Origin: Isoetes taiwanensis
Lineage: Eukaryota; Streptophyta; Lycopodiopsida; Isoetales; Isoetaceae
Assembly: GCA_021234155.1 (NCBI GenBank)
Contig: JAJEKV010000030.1
Location: 17,476,003-17,540,002, forward strand
Direction: 5' to 3'
Length of the DNA: 64,000 bases
Both the position numbers and the translations under genes were made by a program. Below are positions 43,831 to 54,954 of the stretch, piece after piece. The notes below the pieces were generated by a model. The model did no database searches, was not told the origin of the DNA, and worked only from the letters and a program-made list of their open reading frames with translations. How positions within the stretch are numbered: the stretch's first letter is position 1; each line of letters opens with the position of its first letter.

Positions 43831-45237
43831 AGAAAAGGAAAAGGGGAAGGGAAAAGAAAACGAAGGGAAAGGGAAAAAAAGGAAAAGGGAAAAGGAAAAG
43901 GGGAAGGGAAAAGGAAAAACGATGAAAGGGAAAAGGGAAAAGGGAAAAGGAAAAGGGGAAGGGAAAAGGAAAAACGATGAAAGGGAAAAGGGAAAAGGAA
44001 TAAAAGAAAGGTAAGAGGAAAAAGGAAAGAGAAGGAGAAAAGGAAAAAGGGAAAGATAAAAGGAAATAGAAAAAGGAATATAATAGGCGAGGGGGAAAGG
44101 GAAAGGAAAAAGAGCACCGCGAGAAGGGTAAGAAGTAAAGGTGAGAAAAGGAGAAAAAGCTAAGGGAAAATAAGAAAATGTTGCAAAGTCTATGGGAAAA
44201 AGAAAAGTAAAAAGGAAAAGAGAGGGGGAAAAGGGAAAAAGAGAACTTGGGAAAAGGGAACGAGAAAAAGAGAAAAAAGGAAAGGGCGTGAAAAAAAAGG
44301 AAAAGAGAAAGGGTGAAGAAAGAGAAAAAGGAAAGCAAAAAGAGCATCGAGAAAAAGGAAGAGGGAAAGGATGGAAAAATGAGGAAAAAGGTGGGGGGAA
44401 AGTAGAATAGACAAAGGGTAGGGAGCAAGGAATAGGAAAAGAGGAAAAGAGGAAGGAGAAAAGGGCAACGAGAAAAAAAGGGAAGAGGGAAAGGGTGAGG
44501 AAATAGAAAAAAGAAAGGGAAAAAGAGTATGGGAAAGGGAAAGAAAAAAGAAACAAGAAAGGAGAAAGTGGAAAGGGGAAAAAGGGGAAGAGGATGGGGA
44601 AAGAAGGAAAAAGGGTACATAAAAAGGTTGAGAAAAGGGAATGGAAAGAGGCATATGAAAAGTTTAAAAGAACGGGAAAGGAAAATGTAAAGGAAGGGGA
44701 AAAGAGAAAGGAAAAGGAAAAAAAGGGAACATCGCAGCAAAAGGGTGGGGAAAGTATGAAAAGGGAATAGAAAGTTCAAAGGAAAAGGGAAGCGAAAAAA
44801 GGAGAAGGGAAAGCAAAAAGAGCATGAGGAAAAGGGGAGAGAGAAATGGGAAAAGAGATGGGGAAAAGGGCACGTGATCAAGAGGAAGAGGGTGGGGAAA
44901 GGAAGAAAAGGGCACATGAAAAGGTAAGCAAAAGAGAACGAAAAAAATGCATGAGAAACGGGAAAGAGAAAGGAAAAGGAAAAGGAAGAGGAAGGGGAAA
45001 AGGAAAGGGAAAAAGAGTAGTGGAAAAATGGGAAGAGCAGGGAAAGATAAAAAGGAAGGGAAAAAGCTGATAAGAAAAAGAGAAAGAAAAAAAGGGGAAG
45101 GGGAAAGGGAAGGCAAAGGGAGGGAGAAGGGGGTTAGAAAAAAAAAGGGAAAATAAAAAAAGAAAGAAATTAAAGGTTCCTAATTTATGCCCAGCAAGGC
45201 TGGGTACCATTACTAGTAAATTAAGAAAGGGCTTGCT

Positions 45238-45242
45238 AAAAA
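45238..45242 (-). terminator. Pol III T5 terminator of tRNA-Met
   Basis: TTTTT on the minus strand, one base after the acceptor stem of the tRNA, where RNA polymerase III terminates. Confidence 0.7.
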
Positions 45243-45243
45243 T

Positions 45244-45327
45244 GGGGTGAGAGAGGATCAAACTCTCGACCTCAGGATTGCTCCTTAGCTATGAGACCTA
45301 CGCGCTAGCCATCTGCGCCACCACCCC
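45244..45327 (-). tRNA. tRNA-Met (elongator, CAT) with 11-nt intron
   Basis: On the minus strand the acceptor GGGGTGG pairs with TCACCCC, the D-arm is GGCGCAGATGGCTAGCGC, the anticodon loop is CTCATA followed by an 11-base intron GCTAAGGAGCA and ATCCTG, and the T-arm is GAGAG/TTTGATC/CTCTC. Intron position and sequence frame match plant elongator tRNA-Met genes. Mature length is 73 without CCA. The T-loop reads TTTGATC, not TTCGANT, and the A box has one mismatch, so promoter strength may be reduced. Five T (45242-45238) follow one base after the acceptor as a Pol III terminator. It lies between the two 3' ends inside H6. Confidence 0.85.
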
Positions 45328-46390
45328 TAGCTTTTGAAGAATCTCAAATATATAAATAGTTCCACTTTCATCACTACCCTCTAGAACATGCATGTCTAAC
45401 TTTGATAGCATTTAGAATGTTGTCTCATATATATAGTACCAAGTCACTGCCATTTGTACACATATTATCCCCATCGTGGCGACCAATGAAATTGAAATAC
45501 TAATTGGCGAACCGACGAATGAAGGATGATTAGATTCTCTAAATTGAACTCGACATTGGCATGCTTCGGGGAAAGTAGAATAAACAAAGGGTAGGGAGCA
45601 AGGAATAGGAAAAGAGTAAAAGAGGAAGGAGAAAAGGGCACGAGAAAAAAGGGAAGAGGGAAAGGGTGAGGAAATAGAAAAAAGAAAGGGAAAAAGAGTA
45701 TGGGAAAGGGAAAAGAAAAAAGAAACAAGAAAGGAGAAAGTGGAAAGGGGAAAAAGGGGAAGAGGATGGGGAAAGAAGGAAAAAGGGTACATAAAAAAGG
45801 TTGAGAAAAGGGAATGGAAAGAGGCATATGAAAAGTGAAAGGGAACGGGAAAGGGAAAATGTAAAGGAAGGGGAAAGAGAAAGGAAAGGGAAAAAGGGAA
45901 CATCGCAAAGCAAAAGGGTGGGGAAAGTATGAAAAGGAAATGGAAAGTTCAAAGGAAAAGGGAAGCGGAAAAAGGAGAAGGGAAAGCAAAAAGAGCATGA
46001 GGAAAAGGGGAGAGAGAAATGGGAAAAGAGATGGGGAAAAGGGCACGTGATCAAGAGGAAGAGGGTGGGGAAAGGAAGAAAAGGGCACATGAAAAGGTAA
46101 GCAAAAGAGAACGAAAAAAATGCATGAGAAACGGGAAAGAGAAAAGGAAAAGGAAAAGGAAGAGGAAGGGGAAAAGGAAAGGGAAAAAGAGTAGTGGAAA
46201 AATGGGAAGAGCGGGGAAAGATAAAAAGGAAGGGAAAAAGCTGATAAGAAAAAGAGAAAGAAAAAAAGGGGAAGGGGAAAGGGAAGGCAAAGGGAGGGAG
46301 AAGGGGGTTAGAAAAAAAAAGGGAGAATAAAAAAAGAAAGAAATTAAAGGTTCCTAATTTATGCCCAGCAAGGCTGGGTACCATTACTAG

Positions 46391-47005
46391 TATATGCTGA
46401 TGATGTTGACCTGCTCGCATATACCCCAGAGGACATGCAACGCCACCTGGATGCTTTGGACACTTTCTGCCAATTCACTGACATGAGAGTTAACTTGGCC
46501 AAGACAAGGGTGCTGCTGGTCCCATCATCCCGGCACCCACGCCTTCCCTCATTCACTTTACCGGGGCGTGTAGTGGAGGTGGCTCAGCCTTTATAAGTAT
46601 TTGGGCATTGAGTTTTCTACTACCACACACCGGATGCATCCATCGTTACGGGTCACCGCAGTCGGAAAGCCCCCAGATGCAATGCAAAACAACAAATCAA
46701 GGCAAGAGCCAGATGCATGGGGTCACCAGCACACTTGTTCGTGGCCTTGGTTGAACCGTCCTCCTCTATGGGGCGTATGTGGGGCAGTGATATCCCTCAC
46801 CACTTGGAACGATCTAGAGCAGGTACAGAAGGCCTTCTTGGCCCGCACCGGGAGTGAAATCCACGGTCCCATATCGATCTTGCTCCAGAGACAAAGCTTC
46901 CTTCCATTACGCGAGGGTCATACTGAACGCCACCTTATTTACTCAAGGAGCTCAAGGACAATCTGGCAGCCTATCAACACCCGAGCAAATGCCGCCCGCT
47001 TAATT
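46391..47005 (+). pseudogene. LINE reverse transcriptase, part 2 (after H6)
   Basis: The first codons read YADDVDLLAYTPEDMQRHLD and then LDTFCQFTDMRVNLAKTRVL: RT motif C with YADD and the K-T motif D region. Joining to the 42352 side keeps phase across the insertion point. Later pieces, GAYVWGSDI in one frame and WNDLEQVQKAFLARTGSEI in another, resemble the segment after RT in such LINEs. The LINE 3' repeat shared with 40826 begins near 46982. Confidence 0.75.
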
Positions 47006-47509
47006 GATAGACATTGACATTAATGGATGACAATGCGGACAAAAGATCCATACAAGATCAAGATCCTTATTGATTGCCTTTGATAACGCTTATTTGGTTG
47101 GCACCACCCCAATCTTCATGCGTAATATTGGTCAAAAAGCCGCCAGAAGAAGAACTTAATCATCCATTATGTCCACAAGTTTACGAAATTTATTGCGTAT
47201 AACTTGAAAAGACATATTTGTCTCAGGACTATGAAATACACACCATGTTCTCTCCATCCACGAGCCTGACCATTGGTGCCCTGCAAGTATTCAATTATTA
47301 ACATGAGCATCCATTCAGCTATCCATAAAATATCATACGGAGCATGAAAAACTCTGAAAATCTACGGAATAAGAATTTGCCGTTTAGATATGCCTAATGG
47401 TTGTATGTCAAAATGTTCAAATAGCCATAGTACTTTTTCCACAAAGGAAAATTATACTGATAAATAGATTGTGTGCATCAAAAGAAAATGCAAGCCCAGT
47501 ATAATCTAA
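46982..47509 (+). repeat. LINE 3'-end copy, second (continuous with RT)
   Basis: Near-identical to 40826-41355, with small indels. It directly continues the LINE reading frame (RANAARLIDRH, then stop) and so identifies the shared segment as LINE C-terminus plus 3' UTR. It is cut at 47509/47510 by the next Helitron-like end. Confidence 0.8.
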
Positions 47510-48688
47510 CTAGTAATGGTGCCCAGCGTTGCTGGGCATAAGTTGGAAACTTGTAAATAATAAGGCAACAATGATACTGAGGTGTTGCTCCAGCTATTGC
47601 AACTCCTCCCTCTTTCCTTTTGTGTTGGTATTTCTGGATGTTGCGCCATTGTTCCATTCTACTTATTGTCTTGCGAAGTGCCCTTGACAATATGGTTGGT
47701 TGTGTTCAAGATTCTATTGCCGGGTTGTGTTCCAGAAATATATTGGTTTTGTATAAGGAAATGTCATAAGTTTTACATGCGGCTAAACATTATTGTGGAT
47801 ATCATTTTATTACATAGTAGTGTCCAACATTGTTGGGTATACGCTGGGCATAACTTGGAACCTATGAATGGCAAAGCCGCAATGCATAGTCTGTGGTGCT
47901 TTTGTGTTGTGATATTGGTCAACATTATGCAATTTGTTGACGTGATAGTAGGCATCTACTAAAATCTAATGTGACCACAAATTTGCAATTCAAATGTCTT
48001 GTAAGCTTTTACCCCATGCCCTTAGATTTTTAGAATTCTTGAAGATTTAGCAAAGGTATATGCATACCCCATGTCCTTATACTTTTAGAATTCCTAAATG
48101 ACTTGGCAAAGATGTATGCATACATGCGGAGCTCTAGTTAGATATATGTATATCATGGTGTGTGCGTGATTGTACAGGTTGAAACTTATATTAATAGGGG
48201 AATTGATCTTTAAAGCCATGTGCATATGAACATTGGGTTTGTATGTGTATTGGTACAAAACATTGTCATATAGAAAACATCGTAGTTATGTTTTTTTATA
48301 AACAGAAATAACAAAACTCTCATTATAATATCTTGAATTTAGCATCCAGGTAAGGGCCAGGTAACATGGCTAGGTCAATGGACCATGATATGCCCATCGG
48401 CGATAGAGCCTAATGAAGAACTTTCAAGCCCTTATCAAGTGTGGCCTAGGTGAATTTCACACTGATATGACATTACTTCAAGATTACACATTGGTTGTCC
48501 TTTTAAATGCAAAAAATTATAATACTGGAGTTGAGCCCAACATCTAAAATGTCAAGGGAAGTTTGCTCTCATATAGTTTTGGGCAATGCTTTATGTCCAT
48601 TAGTATTTTATAACGGCTTTAGTTTGTGGAAGCTCTGTACATAATCAAATAAATCAAGCGTAATTCATTTTTTGAAATTATAGCATCA
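47510..48688 (-). mobile_element. Helitron-like element H7, 3' part (H3 subfamily)
   Basis: On the minus strand the 3' end reads GCCCAGCGTTGCTGGGC-type hairpin (as complement), ACCATTA and CTAG (47510) next to host T. The other LINE copy shows the unoccupied target A|T. The following 100 bases match the 3' region of H3. No 5' end is found, so the copy is truncated or extends under later insertions. Near 47815-47860 a decayed second 3'-end-like sequence is seen (GTCCAACATTGTTGGGT, then GCTGGGCATAACTTGG). No gene recognised; a 126-codon plus frame here is probably chance. Confidence 0.7.
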
Positions 48689-51600
48689 CTAGTAATGGTA
48701 CCCAGCGTTGCTGGGCATAAGTTGGGAACCTGTGTAGACGAAAATATATTCATCTCAGACTCCTTTTCATAAATCTAATAGAATAGAAACCAAGTCCAGC
48801 ATTGCTGGGCTATAATAGGTTTTTGTATATTCAACACCCTTCCCTTTCCGTTGTCTTTTGCTCTATCCCACGTTTCCTTACTTCATCATTCTCTTACGCT
48901 CTTTCTTTTTCCCTTTTCCCTTATTCCTATTTTTCCTACACGTCTTCTTTTCCCCTTCTCCCTTTTTTTTTTTAACTCCTTCTCCCTCCCCTTCCATTCC
49001 CTTCTCTTTCCGCTTTTCTTTTTCCCTTTCCCTTTTTTTAATGGAGTTTTTCCCTTTCCTTTTTAGTCTTTTCCCTTTCTTCCTAATTTTCCTGTGCCCT
49101 TTTTCCTTTTCCCTTTCCTCTTCCTTTTACTTTTCTCTTTCCCTTTTCCCATGCCCTTTTTTTTGTTTTCTTTTTTTCCATCTTTTTCATGTGCCCCTTT
49201 TCTTCCTTTTCCCACCCTCTTCCTCTTTATCCCATGTTCTCCGTTTTCCCATTTCTCTCTTTCCTTTTTTTTACCCTTTTACTTTTCCCTCCTCCCCCCC
49301 CCCCCCCCTCCATCTCCATTTTCCTTCCTTTTTTTATCCTTTCTCTACCCTTTCCCTTTTTCCTGTGCCTTTTTCCCATTTCCCTTTCCCCTTCCTTCTC
49401 CTTTTCTTTTTTCCCTTTTCATTTTCCCTTGCCTTTTTCCATTCTTTTTTCCCCACTTTTTTTTACGTGTCCCTTTTCCTCCTTTCCTTACTCTCTTCCC
49501 CTTTTCCCTTTTTCTCTTTCCTTATTCCTCTTTTTCTTTTTTAATTTTCCATGCTCATTTTCCCTTGCTTTCTTTCCCTTTCCTCACCCTTTGCCTCTTC
49601 CATTTTTCAAGTGCCCTTTCCTCTTTCCTCTCCCTTTTCCTTACGCCCTTTTTCCCTTCCTTTCCCCCCTCCCCTTTTTGCCTCCCTTTTCCTTTTTCCT
49701 TTGCCTTCCTTTTTCATCCCTTCCCCTTTTCCATGTGTTATTTTCCCTTCCCTTTCCCCCTTCCTTTTCCATTTCTTTTTCCATTTTTTTTTTAATACCT
49801 TTTCCATTCCTTTTTCCTCACCTTTTCTAGGTGCTCCTTTTCCTCCTTTCCCACCGTCTTCCCCTTTTCCCATTTTCCATTTTCCATTTCCCTATCCCCC
49901 TTTCTTCTCCCGGGGGGTTCACCTCTTTTTTCCGTACAAAACATGTGCGTGGGCGATGAAGGGGTTTTTTTGAGTTTTTGAAGTACGTATACTTAAGGCG
50001 TCTCCCACGTTTTGGCTAGGAGGAGTATTTCCACCCGCTTGAGGAGCGGTTTTCCCCAGGTATGCACTTAGAAATACGTTAAGGGGTTAGATGCTTTCTT
50101 TGCTGTTGGGAGATAAGTTTAAGGGTCCTTGGATTTCCGGAGGTATGTTTTTGATTTTTTTTTCCCGGTACAGTTTTCGTGGTAAGTTTTCAATCTCTAC
50201 CCGTGTTCCGTGCAAAATCTATCTTCTTACAAATTTACCTTTTGCTTGCTCAAGGTTGTGTTATTTAGGTGCGGCATAACGAAAGGTGCATCGAACCGTA
50301 GATGGTTCAGGAGGTTTTTTTTGGAAATGTGGTTAGTGCTAATGTTGGCCAGCTCCAGCCGAGACAGTCGCAACGCCGTTCTATTTTCCTCGACCGTTCT
50401 ATTTTTTTCAGTTACCAACGCCGCACAAAGGCTTTGATCTACCCGAGCCGCTTTGCTCTTCACAACCGATTGCCCACATTATCGGGCGCTACCACTTACC
50501 TACCGTGTTTAGTATTTTGTTGCCCCGGCAATATCACTTGTGTGCCATTCAAGATTAACATTGATGGTTTCTCCACTTCAACCGCCTTATATGGAAGAGG
50601 ACCAAGGAGTTGTAAACTAATGATACACTTATTGCCAAAGAAATGCTAGTAGAAATCGTAACATTGAGTACCATTGGCAATAGGAATGTTAATAGGCGTG
50701 TTGAATGGATAGCTTTTTATTGCATCTTTTGTTTGAGGACAATTCCAAAGAAGATATTGATGGGCAGGGGACCGGGGCGCGTAAAACATGTTCTCATGAG
50801 TTGAAGGCGCATAAGTTGTGCAGATTGGGAACCATGCTATAGTGAACAATTTTAAGAACTTGGGAGTGCAAATATGGATCGGGCGTGGGTATATTAATAA
50901 TATACCGTTGCATGAATGTGCTAAAGATATACAGCTTACAGCTTTGGCATCCCTCCTCTAGCTACAAACTATAACATCTCTAATCGATGCCAAGTTGACC
51001 GAAGTCCATCTTGTTGGCCGCTTTGACTTGTAATGAAAGCAAATGTCCCGCGTTGTTTGTTACCTTTGCATGTCTTGACTTGGTATTCCATTTCGCTTTT
51101 ATTAGGGAATCGGAAGAAGAATATTCAACAAGATTAGCGACCAACTTAGAGAAATTGATTTTGAAGGAGGGGCCCGACACGTAATAGAGACATGCATTTA
51201 CTTTTGTGGGGAGTAATTGTTGCTTGTTTATAGGTGTTGGAGGTGTAGTTACATTTAATTTGGTAGCCATTGCCGCGGTCTCTCCTACCCTGTAGTCGCA
51301 TTTATTGCCGAACCCGTAATGGGTGCTGGTGGCGTGATTCCTCCTCCATCTACATATTTCGACAAGGTAGACAAAAATTCTATTGATGACTGGACCTTTT
51401 ATGATGTTGTTGGGACTTTGTGTGCATTTATCAGAGACATCTAGGTACTGATTGGATGCAAAGGTGGAGGGTATTCTGATATGCAATATACTCACTGGTA
51501 CATTTAGACAAGTGGGAGCCCGAAAGACTTGAGTTGACATTAAAGATTTAAGTTGGATCTTTTAAGTTTTATAATAATCTCGGATCTAGAAAACATAAAT

Positions 51601-52240
51601 GAAAGGTGTAATTTTAAGAAAGGTGTGATTTTATCTGGGGTAATAGATGGGGCAAAAGGATTTTGTTCCTAACAATCTCTTCCTAGGAAGAAAGGAGCAC
51701 AAAGAAAGCCAATGCTTAGCGATGATTATCTTAGTTTTGCGCATCACATGGGAGGTGAATGTTTGAAGGAGCCAATATGTGTAGTATGCATAGATTAGGC
51801 GATCAAGTTGCACTGTTATAAAAAGAGAAACTTTCTACTTACAATAAGCTTCTTTCTCGATTCTTCCATGTGATAGTTTATTTTCTCTTTGAGCTTGAGA
51901 TCCGTGATATATGTTGCATGGTTTTGACCTGCTTTTATCTTTGGAAAGGGTTCTGTTCTCCCTGCCTGCAGTTAGAGACAGCTTCCAAAGTTTCAAATGA
52001 ATGATGGGCAAACTGCCACTTTTCTGGCATCTCTGGTTTATTGTCAACTCATCTTGGCCTTTCTTCATAAGCCTGGTAATAAGTCTGATAGTCTTCAAGT
52101 TGTAACAAAACTTATCCAAACATGATAGTGGTGGTGATGCATTGTGTGAATAAAACTTGCTTAGAGACATAAATCAGTGAAATACCTTGTTGGATCCTTT
52201 ATTCTGTTGAATTTCCTGATAGCTATTCCATTTTTGTACA

Positions 52241-52380
52241 GATCCAAGTGGTCCTCAAACGATATGATCTTGTTGACGAGGCAAGAAATTCTGCAACTAA
52301 TTCAGGTTATGTACAAATTTAGGGAGGAACATGGATATCAATGTGCAAGCTACACAGTCGCTTGATGCAAATACTGCAGG
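52241..52380 (+). pseudogene. captured exon pair in T1, unidentified
   Basis: Two short exon-like segments with matching phase. One follows TTTTTGTACAG and reads IQVVLKRYDLVDEARNSATN before TCAG/GTTATG. The next follows AAATTTAG and reads RNMDINVQATQSLDANTA before TGCAG/GTTTCT. Phase 1 joins them without a stop. I cannot name the gene. They suggest that T1 carries host DNA with introns. Confidence 0.3.
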
Positions 52381-53120
52381 TTTCTATGAGCATGCAAAAT
52401 GATTATATTTGCCTCGATGGGCATTACAAAGACAAGTTGGCCGCTTCCAAAGGTTCCCCGTTAGACCATACAAAAGTTGTTGCTCGTATTGACTTGGGAA
52501 GAGCATCCGCCCCTTACATCTGCATTGAGTTCAAGCTTTTCATTATGAAACCATACACATGACAATTAGTAACAAGAGGCTATGAGCCTTAAGCGGCAGG
52601 TGTGACTATTAAGGCCATAGGTATGGTTATTTTTTTAGTAATTGGGGTGCTGATTGTATTTTTCTCAGGTGATTGGGCCGTTTTGTGCTCGGCTTGATTC
52701 AAGATTTGCATTGGATGCCTCACTTTGGAGAACGTGGTCAAATTTGCAAGAAATAACATATGGATTTGACTTTCGTTAGAGTCACTAGGTGTTTGCTAAA
52801 CTAGTAGCCCGGTATTCACCAACAAGAGGAGAAGGTATGGCAGAGATTCGGCTTTTAGAGAGGTGATTGTTATTATTCATTGCTTTTCTTGGCAGCCACA
52901 TGGTTGGCTCATGTTGAATTTTACATTTATAATTCAAAGCATATGATGTAAAAGACAAAGGTTAGAGTGGACAAAGAATGATACATTTTGTGGGAACCTG
53001 CCTCTGGCTTATTTCATCATTGTACTTGTACTTGTGGAAATCATAATGACAATTTGAACAGGCTTTTTGAGGGAAATCGCATGCACCTACATATGTCTAG
53101 GGGGAGTCACAAGGTCTTGG

Positions 53121-53420
53121 TGCAACGGTTAAGCTTGTTTTTTTTGGGGCAAGCAAAGGAGCTGGTCACTCTAAATGAGGTGCCGTCACATAAAGGATTG
53201 CCCTTAAATGTTTGTGAAAAAGATCGGTAAAAGTGAAAGGATAAAAAGAAAAAAATTCATTAGAACTAGTAAGGGGTGCAACGGTTAAGCTTGTTTTTTT
53301 TGGGGTAAGCAAAGGAGCTGGTCACTCTAAACGAGGTGCTGTCACATAAAGGATTGCCCTTAAATGTTTGTGAAAAAGATACGTAAAAGTGAAAGGATTA
53401 AAAAAAAAAATTCATTAGAA
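53121..53420 (+). repeat. 156 bp tandem duplication near T1 right end
   Basis: TGCAACGGTTAAGCTTG and what follows (GGAGCTGGTCACTCTAAA, CATAAAGGATTGCCCTTAAA) occurs at 53121 and again at 53277 with a few substitutions. Confidence 0.9.
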
Positions 53421-54276
53421 CTAAGAGGGACCATTGAACCATTGAACCCTAACCCTTGAGTTAAACTATTGCCTTGAATTTTAAGCATGTTTGGGTCAAG
53501 CATAGAATACTTAGAAGTTAATTGCCTATAGTTCTTAGCCTTCATGTCAAGGAGCAGTCCTCTAGTCCTATGCAACCACTCTACAGGCACAAAAGAAATC
53601 CCAGATGTGCAATTTGGCTGAACTCAAGTTCAACTAATATGAATTTAGCATTGGTATGCAACCAACCTTGTGGAGCTTGCAAAATTTGGAGGTTGAATGT
53701 AAATGTAAGGTAGAGGGTAGGCTACATTAGTGATATACTTGACGTAAAAATACCTGCTTAAGGGTAGGGTCAATAGAAGGATTGGACTAGTAAAAGTATG
53801 GAATCCAGGTATTATTTTTCACCAACACGGGGCATATATAAAGGGGTTTCTATGAAGCGAACATTATCTAAAGGGTTTCTCAGGCACAAGACTTGTATCC
53901 GCCATATCCCTTTAGCTAGGGTGAACCCCAGGGTTTCTTCTTTTCCTTTCCCTTTCCCATGCCCTTTTTCCCTTTCTTTTTTTTTTTCCTCCTCCTCCTT
54001 TTAAAATTTTCCCATGCCCTTAGCCTCTTCCTCTTTTCCATTTTTCCCTCTAGTTTCTAGTGCTCTTTTTGATTCCCAACGAATCTTCCTTTTTTTATTT
54101 TCCTTTCCTTTTTATTTTCCCATGTCTTTTCATCATCTCAACCATTTGTTTCTTTCCTTCCTTTTCCTTTCCTCACCCTTAGCCTTTTCTCGTTGCCCTT
54201 TTTCCCTTCCTTTTCCTCCCTCCCCTTCTTTTACCTAATTATCCTTTTTTCCCCATAAACATTTTTCCTTTGACTC

Positions 54277-54920
54277 ACCCTTATAGCGCATAGTATGTCA
54301 TGAATGAAACCCTAATTTGGATGGTTGAGATCATCCAATTGTATCTGAGGTCGAGATTTATCGCGACGACTTCCCACCACGGGGATTAATCACGCTTTGA
54401 TCTCTTAAGAGGAAGAGGAAAAGGAAAAGGAGGACAAAAGGGGAAAATGAAGGATAAAAAGGCACGAGGAAAAGGGGAAGGGGGAAAGGGAAAAAGGAAG
54501 GGAAAATGACATGAGAAAAACGGGAAGAGGAAAAGGGTGAGGAAAGGGAAAAATAGTATGGGAAAAAGGATAACATAAGGTAAAAGAAGGGGGAGGGAGG
54601 AAAAGGAAGGGAAAAAGGGCAACGAGAAAAGGCGAAGGGTGAGGAAAGGAGGAAAAGGGAAGGGAAAAAGGGAAAGAAACAAATGGTGGAGAGATGAAAA
54701 AAGACATGGAAAAATAAAAAAGCGAAAAGGAAAAATAAAAAAAGGAAGCTTAAAAAGGGAAGGGAAAAAGAGCACGAGAAAACGAGAGGGAAAAATGGAA
54801 AAGAGGAAGAGGCGAAGGGCATGGGAAAAATTTTAAAAGGAAAAGGGTGAGGAAAAGAAAAAAAAGAAAGGGAAAAAGGGCATGGGAAAGGGGAAAGGAA
54901 AAGGAAAAAGGGGGATAGGG

Positions 54921-54954
<34 letters not shown>

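Larger units (their letters stand above)
42353..46390 (+). mobile_element. Helitron-like element H6, with tRNA-Met and two 3' ends
   Basis: Starts TCTTATATAATAAAG after host A (42352) and ends GCCCAGCAAGGCTGGGT, ACCATTA, CTAG before host T (46391). Both flanks belong to one LINE RT gene, which rejoins in phase, so the boundaries are exact. Inside are a 91 bp tandem duplication (42394-42575), a purine tract (42590-43120), a non-repetitive insert with poly(A) (43125-43830), another purine tract, a complete internal 3' end (CTAG 45213-45216), 350 bp with a tRNA gene, and a second purine tract (45568-46350) nearly identical to 44395-45165 with its own 3' end. No Rep/helicase ORF. Confidence 0.9.
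49909..53933. mobile_element. TIR DNA-transposon-like insertion T1 (4.0 kb, 8 bp TSD)
   Basis: Left end CCCGGGGGGTTCACC and right end GGTGAACCCCAGGG are imperfect inverted repeats. The 8 bp TTTCTTCT is duplicated at 49901-49908 and 53934-53941, and removing the insert restores the H8 tract as in H2. The interior holds no recognisable transposase. A 186-codon minus frame (51540-50980) and several exon-like pieces (52241-52380) are unidentified. The superfamily is uncertain: the 8 bp duplication suggests hAT or P-type, but the ends lack the usual hAT form. Confidence 0.65.
48689..54276 (-). mobile_element. Helitron-like element H8, 5'-truncated, split by T1
   Basis: Minus-strand 3' end CTAG at 48689 with the family hairpin and a second hairpin near 48793-48815. 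The polypyrimidine plus strand (48837-49908) corresponds base for base, with few changes, to the complement of H2 and H9. The element is interrupted by T1 (49909-53933) and resumes at 53934-54276, where it ends abruptly about 170 bases short of a normal 5' end and meets H9 head to head. Confidence 0.85.

Noticed and set aside
50980-51540. 186-codon minus frame inside T1 as a transposase
   Set aside because: No DDE-type or hAT-C-like pattern visible, and composition is not distinctive; left as unidentified.
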